The notes beneath the pieces were generated by a model. The model did not search any database. It had not been told where the DNA came from and saw nothing but the letters and a program-made list of their open reading frames with translations. Below, in pieces: positions 40,442 to 48,501 of a stretch of 64,000 nucleotides of DNA. The DNA lies in assembly GCA_964472135.1 (NCBI GenBank), contig CAYYJB010000001.1, positions 69,692 through 133,691 on the forward strand. The letters are read 5' to 3'. Every line of letters starts with the position of its first letter. Within the stretch, counting starts at the first letter, position 1. Source of the DNA: JAUREX01 sp964472135. GTDB taxonomy: Bacteria; Pseudomonadota; Alphaproteobacteria; Rhodobacterales; Rhodobacteraceae. The position numbers were made by a program, and so were the translations under genes.

Positions 40442-42558
40442 GCCGCCCCCGCTGCCATCGTGCCGCCGACCGTTCCGCCCGCCGCCTGCCGGCGCGCCCC
40501 CTGCTTGCGAAGCTGCGCGAGGGGCGGGCAACGATGATCGTCGTTATATTCGACCATGCAGTCCAGACACTGAAAGCATTCGTTCATCCGGATCGCCCCC
40601 GAGCGTCCGATCGCCTTGACCGGGCACGAACGCTCGCACAACCGGCAGGGCGATCCGCATTCGGGCCGCCGCTTGAGCAGTTCGACCAGATGCAGCCGGT
40701 CCATGATCGCGAGCACCGCCCCCAGCGGACACAGAAACCGGCAGAAGGCCCGTTCGGTGAACAGCCCTGCCGACAACAGGACAACGGCCCACAGCACATA
40801 GGGCAGGGCGCGATCGAAGATCGCGGTGATCGCGGTCTTGAACGGCTCCACCTCGGCCGCGACGGCGCCCGCGTCCGGCGCCACGAAGGCAAGCCCCACG
40901 ACCACGGCCAGCGCCACATACTTGATGTTCCACAGACGCGATTGCAGCGCCTCGGACGGCGACCACTGGGGCAGGCGCAGCGCCCGGGCCAGATTGGCGA
41001 GCAACTCCTGCATCGCGCCGAAGGGGCACAGCCAGCCGCAGAACACCCCCCGCCCGAGCCACAGCAGCGAGGCGAGGGTGTAGAGCGAGATCATCACGAT
41101 CAGCGGTTCGGCAAGATAGAATCCGACGTCGAGCCCGCCGAAGGGTGCGGCGAGGTAATTGATCACATGCACGATCGACAGTTGAGCGCCTGCGATCCAG
41201 CCGATCCAGACCAGCGTGAAAGTCAGGAACCCGAGTCGCAGCCCACGATAGAGGGCGCGGTGGCGCACGATGCGGCCCTGCATCGCAAGGATCAGCGTCA
41301 GCGCCGCAAGCGCCGCCGCCAGGACGACCTCTTGCCCGACCCCCTCGCGCCACGCCTCGACCCAGGCGGGGACGGGGGCGGGCGGGGGCATCAGCACATA
41401 GTGGGCGGGCAGGGTGTAGTCGATCGCCGCCACGAGGAAGCGCGTCTCGGCACCATCGGGGGCACGCGCCGTCGCATGCACTTCGGCCCGCCAGGGGACA
41501 AACGGGTCGAAGCCGCCGTCAGGCGGCAGCACGGCGATGTGCGCGACCCTGCCCAGCGCGAAGTTCGCGCTGACCAGATCCTGCGCCTTGAAGGTATGGA
41601 TGCGCCCAGCCTGATGAACCTCGAGCCGCTCAAGCCGGAACCCGTGCGATATGTTGCGGTATTTCGATCCGCGAAAGTCGAAGATCCCGTTCGAGGCGAA
41701 GATCAGCGCATGGGTGCCCTCGGGTCGCTTCTCGATCAACTGGTCGTAGGCCCATTGTCCCGCGCCGTTGCGCCCGATCGTGGGCGGGATCGCATAGCCC
41801 GCGCGAAAATCGATATAGGTCGCCTCGGGTTTGCCCCATGGTTCGACCTCGGGCGTGTGCCCCGCAAGCCCCGCCTCGGCCATGATGCGCGCAAGATCGG
41901 CATTCGTGACGATCGTCTGTGCCAGTCCGCCGTCCGCGATCAGCTCTTCCGCCGTCATCGGGCGGAAGTTCAGCGTGTCGACAGTCGGCTCGGTCACGAC
42001 CTTCTTTCCGGTGCGATAGCGCAGCACGATCCCCGCGCCCTCCAGAACGGCGTTGCGCATCGCCCGCGCCGAGATCGTCGCCCCGGCGACATGCTGGGGC
42101 GGCAGGGCCCCCTCGGCCCCGACGCGCGCCTCGAGGCCTGTGATCGAGTTCAGCACCTGCGTGAGTTGACCGGTGCGCCGGGCGTCGTTGATGAGATAGG
42201 GCTCGCGATGAAAGAGGACCATCGCGCCCGTCACCCGCCCGTCGAGGCCGACGCCCGCCACCACATCAAACGGTGTCGGCGAATAGCCCGGCGCGCGCAG
42301 CACGTCGAAGGTAGAGAACGCATATCCGGCGAGGGTTTCACCCGATTTCACCGCCATTGCCGGCGGCCCGCCGTCAGAAAGAGCCTCTAGCGCCGTCGCG
42401 CCCGGGAATATTTCGGCCATCACCTCGGGGGTCAGCCGTTCGCTCAGCGGCGGCCGTTCGGTCGACGTCCCCTGCGCGAGCGCCGCCGTGGCCCAGAGCA
42501 AGCAGACGATTTGCAGCAGCGCGGCGAGGGTCCGTCCTGTCGATCCGGGGCGCCGCAC
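40438..42558 (-). CDS. nosR: NosR-like membrane flavo-iron-sulfur protein
   Basis: Protein of 706 aa. A GTG start at 42558 follows GAGGAGGA and gives a signal peptide (LAALLQIVCLLWATAALA, residues 11-28). The periplasmic FMN-binding domain holds HVAGATIS with the presumed flavinylated T161. Membrane helices follow in the second half. Two CxxxCP motifs (CGWLCP, CRFLCP) and two cytoplasmic 4Fe-4S sites (CRLCERSCP, CFQCLDC) end the protein. NosR normally feeds electrons to nitrous oxide reductase NosZ, which is not in this window; here the operon ends with a multicopper oxidase. Confidence 0.9.
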   Translation of the reverse strand: MRRPGSTGRTLAALLQIVCLLWATAALAQGTSTERPPLSERLTPEVMAEIFPGATALEALSDGGPPAMAVKSGETLAGYAFSTFDVLRAPGYSPTPFDVVAGVGLDGRVTGAMVLFHREPYLINDARRTGQLTQVLNSITGLEARVGAEGALPPQHVAGATISARAMRNAVLEGAGIVLRYRTGKKVVTEPTVDTLNFRPMTAEELIADGGLAQTIVTNADLARIMAEAGLAGHTPEVEPWGKPEATYIDFRAGYAIPPTIGRNGAGQWAYDQLIEKRPEGTHALIFASNGIFDFRGSKYRNISHGFRLERLEVHQAGRIHTFKAQDLVSANFALGRVAHIAVLPPDGGFDPFVPWRAEVHATARAPDGAETRFLVAAIDYTLPAHYVLMPPPAPVPAWVEAWREGVGQEVVLAAALAALTLILAMQGRIVRHRALYRGLRLGFLTFTLVWIGWIAGAQLSIVHVINYLAAPFGGLDVGFYLAEPLIVMISLYTLASLLWLGRGVFCGWLCPFGAMQELLANLARALRLPQWSPSEALQSRLWNIKYVALAVVVGLAFVAPDAGAVAAEVEPFKTAITAIFDRALPYVLWAVVLLSAGLFTERAFCRFLCPLGAVLAIMDRLHLVELLKRRPECGSPCRLCERSCPVKAIGRSGAIRMNECFQCLDCMVEYNDDHRCPPLAQLRKQGARRQAAGGTVGGTMAAGAA

Positions 42559-42664
42559 GTCGGGATCCTCCTCGGCCGCATCGCGCCAGCCGCATGAGCG
42601 GATTTGGACGCGACGCGGGACAAAGCGCAAGAAGAAAAATGTCGGCACTTGGCGGGTCGCGTGC

Positions 42665-44032
42665 TCAGGGCAGGCCGAGTGCGACAGCCGATAGCGCCAC
42701 GACGCGCGCCCCCCCGCTGAGGGCATCCGCCGTCGCGCGCGCGCCTTCGGCGTCCCCCGCACCTGCCTGCGCCCCCGCAACGGCGGCCATCGCCGCATCG
42801 CGTCCGTGCACCCCCTCGATTGCGGCGACGGCCGCGCGCGCCGCATCCACCGCCCCCGCCGCCGCCTCGAGCGTCGCGATGCGCGAAAGCACCTCTGTCC
42901 GTTCGCGCCTATAGGCGATGGCGGCTGCGGTTTGACGCGCGCTCGCGTGGTCGCCGGCCCCCGCCTGCGCGAGCGCGATCTGCGCCAGCGCCTCGACATG
43001 TGCGCCGCTGTCGCGGATCTCGGCGGCGATCCCGCGCGCCTGTTCGACCGCGCCTGCCTCCGCCAGCGCGCCCGCCACCGCGACCATGCCATCCGCCGCG
43101 CCATAGGCCCAGACGATCGCGCGCGCCGTCTCGATCCCTTCCGCGGGACGGCCGGCACGGACATGGGCGCGCGCGATCGCGACATAGACGCCCTGGTCGC
43201 CCGAGGCGATGTCGATTTCGGCCGCGGTCCGCTCGGCGCCCGCGATATCGCCGGCGTGCGCCTGCGCGAGGCCGACCGCGACCGTGGCGCGCGCCCGCCA
43301 ACCCGGGTCGCGGATCGAGCGGGCGAGTGCCAGCGCCTCGGCCGTCTGCCCCGTCTCGGCCTGCACCGCCGCGATGCCCGCGAGGGCATCGAAGAACCAC
43401 GTGTCCTCGACGATTGCCTCGGAAAAGCGATACGCATCGCGCGCGCGGGCCTCGGCGAGCCAACTCGCGCTCTCGATCCGGGCGGCGGTCGCGATCGCGC
43501 CGGCAACATCGCCGCCCCGCGCCTGCGCCTTGGCGATGGCCGCCTGCGCCTCGGCGCGGCGATAGAGATCCTCGATCGCGCCGGTCGTCCCGAACGCGCC
43601 CTCGATGTCGCCGGCCTGCAACTGCGCGATCGCGACAGCCTCGAAGGCCGCGTTCCGCGCCGATTGCTCGCGCGCGTCCTCGATCCCCGCGGCAAGCGCT
43701 TGCGCGCCCTCGATCTCGCCCGCCCGGGCCATCGCCGCCGCCACGAGCGCGAGCGCCTCGGCGCGCATGTAGTCGTCCGGGATCGCGCGGGCGTCTGCCA
43801 CGGCGGCCCGGGTGTCGCCGAGCGCCGCGCGCGTGCTAGCGAGGGCGAAATAGGCGTCGGAGCGCTCGCGCGGGTGGAGAAGGGTTTGCGCCGTCTCGGC
43901 CGCCGCCCCGAGCAGCGCCGCCCGCAGCGCCTGCGCCGTGGCCCCGTCGGCCCCGAGTTGCGACGCCCAGCCGACCAGCCCGATACCGAGGATCGTTCGG
44001 CGCAGCCAGCGGCGCGCGCGCGTGTCCGTCAC
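42665..44032 (-). CDS. Exported TPR-like alpha-helical repeat protein
   Basis: Protein of 455 aa. The GTG at 44032 follows AGAGGG and places a leader (WLRRTILGIGLVGWASQLG) at the N-terminus; an ATG at 44077 is the alternative. The rest is about 12 degenerate helical repeats of 30-35 residues with the theme A-x-A-x-x-G-D-x-x-A-A (AQLQAGDIEGAF, AQAHAGDIAGAE, AQAGAGDHASAR). Very Ala-rich. It probably scaffolds envelope proteins. It lies 106 bases before nosR on the same strand and is likely co-transcribed with it. Confidence 0.75.
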   Translation of the reverse strand: MTDTRARRWLRRTILGIGLVGWASQLGADGATAQALRAALLGAAAETAQTLLHPRERSDAYFALASTRAALGDTRAAVADARAIPDDYMRAEALALVAAAMARAGEIEGAQALAAGIEDAREQSARNAAFEAVAIAQLQAGDIEGAFGTTGAIEDLYRRAEAQAAIAKAQARGGDVAGAIATAARIESASWLAEARARDAYRFSEAIVEDTWFFDALAGIAAVQAETGQTAEALALARSIRDPGWRARATVAVGLAQAHAGDIAGAERTAAEIDIASGDQGVYVAIARAHVRAGRPAEGIETARAIVWAYGAADGMVAVAGALAEAGAVEQARGIAAEIRDSGAHVEALAQIALAQAGAGDHASARQTAAAIAYRRERTEVLSRIATLEAAAGAVDAARAAVAAIEGVHGRDAAMAAVAGAQAGAGDAEGARATADALSGGARVVALSAVALGLP

Positions 44033-44118
44033 GATGTCCCTCTCGCTTGCGGCGTTTGCGCTGCCGCTTGGCGACATTTCTGCGCGCCCGCGCGTCAGGC
44101 CGCAAGAGGGTTCGTGCG

Positions 44119-44433
44119 TCAGCCCTCGACGGGTTTGAGGTGGCGCATCGCCACCCAGCCCTCGCGCCCCTCGCGCGCGACCCGGCCCCAGGTGCTGTCG
44201 GCCGACACCTCGAGGATCATGACGTCGCGGGCATCGAACGCGATCCAGCCGATCGCCTTGGCGAGCACATCGGGGCCCTCGCGCATCACCAGCATGTCAT
44301 CGGAATGAAGCCCGACCACCATGAGGGGCCCGACCGGCGCGCCGGCGTTTGCCGTCTGAGCGTCCGCGCCGCCCTGCAGGGCGAGCGAAATCGCAAGGCA
44401 GAGGCAGGCGATGACGGGTGCGGTGCGGTTCAT
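44119..44433 (-). CDS. Small secreted SH3-like domain protein
   Basis: Protein of 104 aa. Signal peptide residues 1-26 (MNRTAPVIACLCLAISLALQ, ending ADAQ), then one bacterial SH3 domain (MLVMREGPDVLAKAIGWIAF ... TWGRVAREGREGWVAMRHLK). Such domains bind peptidoglycan or other proteins in the periplasm. It begins the minus-strand series SH3-repeat protein-nosR-apbE-oxidase, 86 bases before the repeat-protein gene. Confidence 0.78.
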   Translation of the reverse strand: MNRTAPVIACLCLAISLALQGGADAQTANAGAPVGPLMVVGLHSDDMLVMREGPDVLAKAIGWIAFDARDVMILEVSADSTWGRVAREGREGWVAMRHLKPVEG

Positions 44434-44467
44434 GCGCCCTGCCTAGCGCCGCCCGACCGCCGAGGCA

Positions 44468-44502
44468 AGAAAAAGGGCGCCCCCGCCGTGGCGGGGGCGC
44501 CC
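44468..44502 (-). terminator. Rho-independent terminator of the binding-protein gene
   Basis: A very strong G/C hairpin (arms near 44475-44487 and 44491-44502) is followed on the minus strand by TTTTTC. It lies 20 bases after the stop of the polyamine-type binding protein gene. This is the clearest intrinsic terminator in the window, and it separates that gene from the SH3-nosR series. Confidence 0.85.
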
Positions 44503-44521
44503 GGTTCGCGAACGGGCAGGA

Positions 44522-45571
44522 TCAGAAGCCCGCCTTGATCTTCTCGAACTCCTCGACCATGCGGTCGCGCATCGCGTTGTCGAGCGGCGTCTGCGTCAGG
44601 AGCGTGGTGTCGACGGGATCGACATCCGCCGCGACCAGTTCCTCGGTGGTGATCCCCGCCATACCGGCCGCGTTCGCATGGGCATAGCCGAAGTCCGAAA
44701 GCAGCACGCGCGAGGAGCCCTGATCGAGGAAGGCGTTGACGAAGTCATAGAGCTTGTCCTCGGACCCCGGCGCGTCCTTCAGGTTGATGAGCCCGCAGAA
44801 CCAGGTCGAGGCACCCTCGGCCGCCCGGCGCTGGAAGCCGACGTCGAAGCCCTCGGAGCGCATGATCGCGATCGCGTCGTTCCACGACCAGGCGACCTGC
44901 ACCTCGCCCGTCGCCATCAGCTGGGCAAGCTCGGACGGGTCCGACCAGTAGACGCGCACGTTCGCATGTGCCGTCCGCATCCAGGCGGCGGCGGCATCGA
45001 ATTGCGCGTCGGTGATGTTCGTCCAGTCCGACACGCCCGTCGCGAGCAGCGCGAGCGCCCAGATATCGTCCGTGTTGTCGGGCAGCGAGATGCGGCCGGC
45101 ATATTTCGGATCGTGGAACACCGCGAGCGTGGCGACATCGGCCTCGGGCACGTCGGCCGTGTTGTAGGCGACGGCGGTATAGGCGTAGTCGGTCGGCAGG
45201 TACCACACGCCCGCCTCATCCTTGAAGACCGAGGACTCGAGCATCCGCGCCTCGATGTTGGCGAATTCGGGGATCCGGCTCGTGTCCCAGGGCTCGATCA
45301 GACCCGCCTCGCGGTATTTCGGCACCATCGCCGAGCAGGGATGCGCGACATCGGCCTTGAAGCCCGAGGAGAGCTTCTGGAATGCCTCGTCATCGTCGGC
45401 GAAGAAGGCATAGGTCGGCATCTGGCCATGCTTGGCGGTGTAGGTCGCCATCAGGGCCTCGTTCTCCCAACCCGCCCAGTCGAAGACGATGAGGTCGGGG
45501 TCGGCGGCGAAGGCAGGCAGCGCGGCAGCGGCAAATGCGGCCGAAGTCAACAGACGCTTGAGAGCGGTCAT
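44522..45571 (-). CDS. ABC substrate-binding protein, spermidine/putrescine type
   Basis: Periplasmic solute receptor of 349 aa, PotD-like. Signal peptide residues 1-22, then the N-terminal lobe DLIVFDWAGWENEALMATY and later VAYNTADVPEADVATLAVF and VQVAWSWNDAI motifs of the polyamine group. The start is preceded by AGAAAGGA. No permease or ATPase gene is adjacent, so it is an orphan receptor in this window. It ends at a strong terminator and is divergent from the class V aminotransferase. Confidence 0.87.
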   Translation of the reverse strand: MTALKRLLTSAAFAAAALPAFAADPDLIVFDWAGWENEALMATYTAKHGQMPTYAFFADDDEAFQKLSSGFKADVAHPCSAMVPKYREAGLIEPWDTSRIPEFANIEARMLESSVFKDEAGVWYLPTDYAYTAVAYNTADVPEADVATLAVFHDPKYAGRISLPDNTDDIWALALLATGVSDWTNITDAQFDAAAAWMRTAHANVRVYWSDPSELAQLMATGEVQVAWSWNDAIAIMRSEGFDVGFQRRAAEGASTWFCGLINLKDAPGSEDKLYDFVNAFLDQGSSRVLLSDFGYAHANAAGMAGITTEELVAADVDPVDTTLLTQTPLDNAMRDRMVEEFEKIKAGF

Positions 45572-45735
45572 CCGAGGTCCTTTCTCTGTCCTTGTCGGTT
45601 GGTAGGGGCAAGCGCGCGGAACGATTCGCGTTCGGGTTCTTAGCCCAAATCCCCGCCTTGAAAAGGGTCTCGGCGCGATTGCGCGCGCAGGTCGCAGCGC
45701 GTAATCGGGGTTCGTTCCATGCCAGAGGTCCGATC

Positions 45736-46971
45736 ATGCCCGCACTCGACGTCGAATTCGTCCGCAGCCATTTCCCGGCCTTCGCCGAACCCTCGCTTCA
45801 GGGCTGGGCGTTTTTCGAGAATGCGGGCGGCTCCTATCCGTGCCGGCAGGTGGTCGAGCGCCTCGCGCGCTTCTACACCGCACGCAAGGTGCAGCCATAT
45901 GCGCCCTATCCCGCCGCGCAGGCGGGCGGGGCGGAGATGGACGAGGCGCGCGCCCGGCTTGCCGCCATGCTCGGGGTCGCGACGGATGAGGTCTCCTTCG
46001 GCCCCTCGACATCGGCCAACACCTTCGTGCTTGCCCAGGCGGTGCGCGAATGGCTGACGGCCGAGGGCGGGGCGGTCGTCGTCACCAACCAGGACCACGA
46101 GGCCAACACGGGCGTCTGGCGGCGGCTTGCGGCCGCCGGGATCGAGGTGCGCGAATGGCGCATCGACCCTCAGACGGGGCATCTCGACCCCGACGATCTC
46201 GCGCGGCTCCTGGCCGACGGGCGGGTGCGGCTTGTCTGCTTTCCGCATTGCTCGAACGTGGTCGCAGAGGTGAACCCGGTCGCGGGCATCTGCGCGATGG
46301 CGCGCGCCGCCGGTGCCGCGACCTGCGTCGATGGCGTGAGCTATGCGCCCCACGGCTTTCCCGATGTCGGCGCGCTCGGGGCGGATGTCTATCTCTTCTC
46401 GGCCTACAAGACCTACGGGCCGCATCAGGGCATCATGACGATCCGCCGCGACTTCGGCATGCGCCTGCCCGCGCAGGGGCATTTCTTCAATGCCGGCACG
46501 CTCTACAAGCGGTTCACCCCGGCCGGGCCGGACCACGCGCAGGTCGCGGCCTGCGCCGGCATGGCCGATTACGTCGACGCGCTGCACGCCCACCATTTCC
46601 CGGGTTCCGACGCCCCGCCCGCGGCGCGTGCGGCGGCCGTCCACGACCTGATGCGCGCGCATGAGGTCGCGCTGACCGGGCCGCTGCTCGACTATCTCGG
46701 CGCGCGCAACGATCTGCGGCTGATCGGCCCGCGCTCGGCGGCAGGGCGCGCGCCCACGGTTGCCGTCGCACTCGACCGCCCGGCCGAACCCGTCGCGGCA
46801 GACCTCGCCGCCCACAGGATCATGGCGGGGGGCGGGGATTTCTATGCCGTCCGTCCCCTTGGCGCGATGGGGGTCGATCCCGAGGCGGGGGTGCTGCGGC
46901 TCAGTTTCGTCCACTACACCACCCGGGCCGAGGTTGACCGGCTGATCGCCGCGCTAGATCGCACGCTCTGA
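45736..46971 (+). CDS. Class V aminotransferase / cysteine-desulfurase-like PLP enzyme
   Basis: PLP enzyme of 411 aa. The PLP lysine is K225 in FSAYKTYGPHQG, the binding aspartate lies in CVDGVSYAPHG, and the N-terminal FFENAGGSYPC is a family mark. The variant lacks the usual H-K motif of NifS/IscS, so it is closer to the selenocysteine-lyase-like or isopenicillin epimerase-like branch. The ATG at 45736 follows AGAGG. It is divergent from the polyamine-type receptor, which hints at a shared amine or amino-acid substrate. The photolyase gene starts 16 bases later. Confidence 0.83.
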   Translation: MPALDVEFVRSHFPAFAEPSLQGWAFFENAGGSYPCRQVVERLARFYTARKVQPYAPYPAAQAGGAEMDEARARLAAMLGVATDEVSFGPSTSANTFVLAQAVREWLTAEGGAVVVTNQDHEANTGVWRRLAAAGIEVREWRIDPQTGHLDPDDLARLLADGRVRLVCFPHCSNVVAEVNPVAGICAMARAAGAATCVDGVSYAPHGFPDVGALGADVYLFSAYKTYGPHQGIMTIRRDFGMRLPAQGHFFNAGTLYKRFTPAGPDHAQVAACAGMADYVDALHAHHFPGSDAPPAARAAAVHDLMRAHEVALTGPLLDYLGARNDLRLIGPRSAAGRAPTVAVALDRPAEPVAADLAAHRIMAGGGDFYAVRPLGAMGVDPEAGVLRLSFVHYTTRAEVDRLIAALDRTL

Positions 46972-46987
46972 ATTCGGGGGGGCGGGC

Positions 46988-48430
46988 ATGACGGCCGAGG
47001 GCGCGATCATCTGGTGGGTGCGGCGCGATCTGCGGCTCGGCGACAACCCGGGGCTGGCCGATGTCGCGGCGCGCGGCCGGCCGGTGATCCCCGTCTTTGT
47101 TCTCGACCCCGAGACCGAGGCGATGGGGGCCGCGCCCCTCTGGCGGCTCGGCCTCGGGCTCGAGGCCTATGCCCGCGCGCTCGAGGCGATCGGCAGCCGG
47201 CTGATCCTGCGTCGGGGGCCCGCGCGCGAGGTGTTGCTCGCGCTTGCCGACGAGACCGGGGCGGCGGCGGTCGAATGGGGGCGTTTGCACGATCCGGCGA
47301 CGATCCCGCGCGACAGCGCGGTGAAGGCCGCGCTGAAGGCCCGCGGGATCGCGGCGCGCAGCCATCTCGGCCACACGATCTTCGACCCCGCCGGGGTCGA
47401 GACGGGGCAGGGCGGGTTCTACCGCGTCTATTCGCCCTTCTGGCGGGCGGTCGCGAAGATGGGCGCGCCCGCCCCCGCGCCCCGCGTCGCATCCTTGCGC
47501 CCGCCCGCCGCCTGGCCCGCCTCGGAGGCGCTCGCCTCCTGGGCGATGGGGGCGCGGATGCGGCGGGGCGCGGCCATCGTCGCCCCCCATCTCGCGGTCG
47601 GCGAGGCGGCGGCGGCGCGGCGGCTGTCGGGTTTTCTCGACCGCGCCCTCAAGGGCTATCGGGCGGCGCGCGACTATCCGGCGCAGCCGTCGACCTCGCG
47701 GCTCTCTGAGAACCTCGCCTGGGGCGAGATCGGGCCGCGCGCGGTCTGGCACGCCGCCGCCCGGCGGATCGAGGACGGCGAGGGGGACGAGCATTTCCTC
47801 AAGGAACTGGTCTGGCGCGAATTCGCCTGGCACCTCTTGCACCACACCCCCCATATCGCCACCGCGAACTGGCGGCCCGAGTGGGACGACTTTCCCTGGC
47901 GCGGCGACAACCCCGAGGCCGAGGCCTGGCGGCGCGGCCTGACGGGGGTGCCCTTCGTCGATGCGGGCATGCGCGAGATGTATGTGACGGGCACGATGCA
48001 CAACCGCACGCGGATGATCGTGGCCTCCTACCTCACCAAGCATCTGATGACGGACTGGCGCGTGGGGCTCCACTGGTTCGCCGATTGCCTTGTCGACTGG
48101 GATCCGGCCTCGAACGCGATGGGTTGGCAGTGGGTGGCTGGCTCGGGGCCCGATGCCGCGCCCTATTTCCGCATCTTCAACCCCGAGGGGCAGGCCGAGC
48201 GATTCGATGCCGACCGCGCCTATGTCCGCCGCTTCGTGGCCGAACTGTCGCGCGAACCTGGGCCCGAGGCGCGCGCCTATTTCGATGCCGTCCCCCGTTC
48301 GTGGGGCCTCGACCCCGCCGCGCCCTATCCCGCGCCCGCGATCACGCTCGAGGCCGGGCGGGCGCGCGCGCTCGCGGCCTATGGCGCGCGCGGCGGACGC
48401 GAGGTCGACCCCGCCGCTTTGCAAGGCTGA
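46988..48430 (+). CDS. phr: Deoxyribodipyrimidine photolyase
   Basis: DNA repair enzyme of 480 aa that uses blue light to split pyrimidine dimers. It has the N-terminal antenna domain (WWVRRDLRLGDNPGL) and the C-terminal FAD domain (TSRLSENLAWGEIGPRAVW, TGVPFVDAGMREMYVTG, MHNRTRMIVASYLTKHLM, ASNAMGWQWVAGSG). The length is normal. It lies just after the aminotransferase gene and before the cyclopropane-fatty-acid-synthase-like gene; photolyase and cfa genes are both singlet-oxygen stress targets in Rhodobacter. Confidence 0.94.
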   Translation: MTAEGAIIWWVRRDLRLGDNPGLADVAARGRPVIPVFVLDPETEAMGAAPLWRLGLGLEAYARALEAIGSRLILRRGPAREVLLALADETGAAAVEWGRLHDPATIPRDSAVKAALKARGIAARSHLGHTIFDPAGVETGQGGFYRVYSPFWRAVAKMGAPAPAPRVASLRPPAAWPASEALASWAMGARMRRGAAIVAPHLAVGEAAAARRLSGFLDRALKGYRAARDYPAQPSTSRLSENLAWGEIGPRAVWHAAARRIEDGEGDEHFLKELVWREFAWHLLHHTPHIATANWRPEWDDFPWRGDNPEAEAWRRGLTGVPFVDAGMREMYVTGTMHNRTRMIVASYLTKHLMTDWRVGLHWFADCLVDWDPASNAMGWQWVAGSGPDAAPYFRIFNPEGQAERFDADRAYVRRFVAELSREPGPEARAYFDAVPRSWGLDPAAPYPAPAITLEAGRARALAAYGARGGREVDPAALQG

Positions 48431-48446
48431 ATGTGACATCCGGGGC

Positions 48447-48476
48447 TTGAGCGTGCGCGCCCGGACGCGCTAAGGT
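48447..48476 (+). promoter_or_regulatory. Possible stress-type promoter before the cfa-like gene
   Basis: TTGAGC (48448-48453) and TAAGGT (48471-48476) lie about 17-18 bases apart, 26 bases before the start. TGAGC...TAAG resembles the TGATC...TAAG pattern I recall for the RpoE/ChrR singlet-oxygen sigma factor. It also resembles a plain sigma-70 promoter, so this is only a candidate. Confidence 0.35.
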
Positions 48477-48501
48477 TTGCGACCTCTGGCGGAGCCCGTG
48501 C

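Noticed and set aside
40438..43695. A 1085-codon frame suggesting NosR fused to a long N-terminal extension
   Set aside because: The part above 42558 is low-complexity Arg/Ser/Pro sequence antiphase to the helical repeat protein gene. A GTG with a strong ribosome-binding site and a signal peptide marks the real NosR start.
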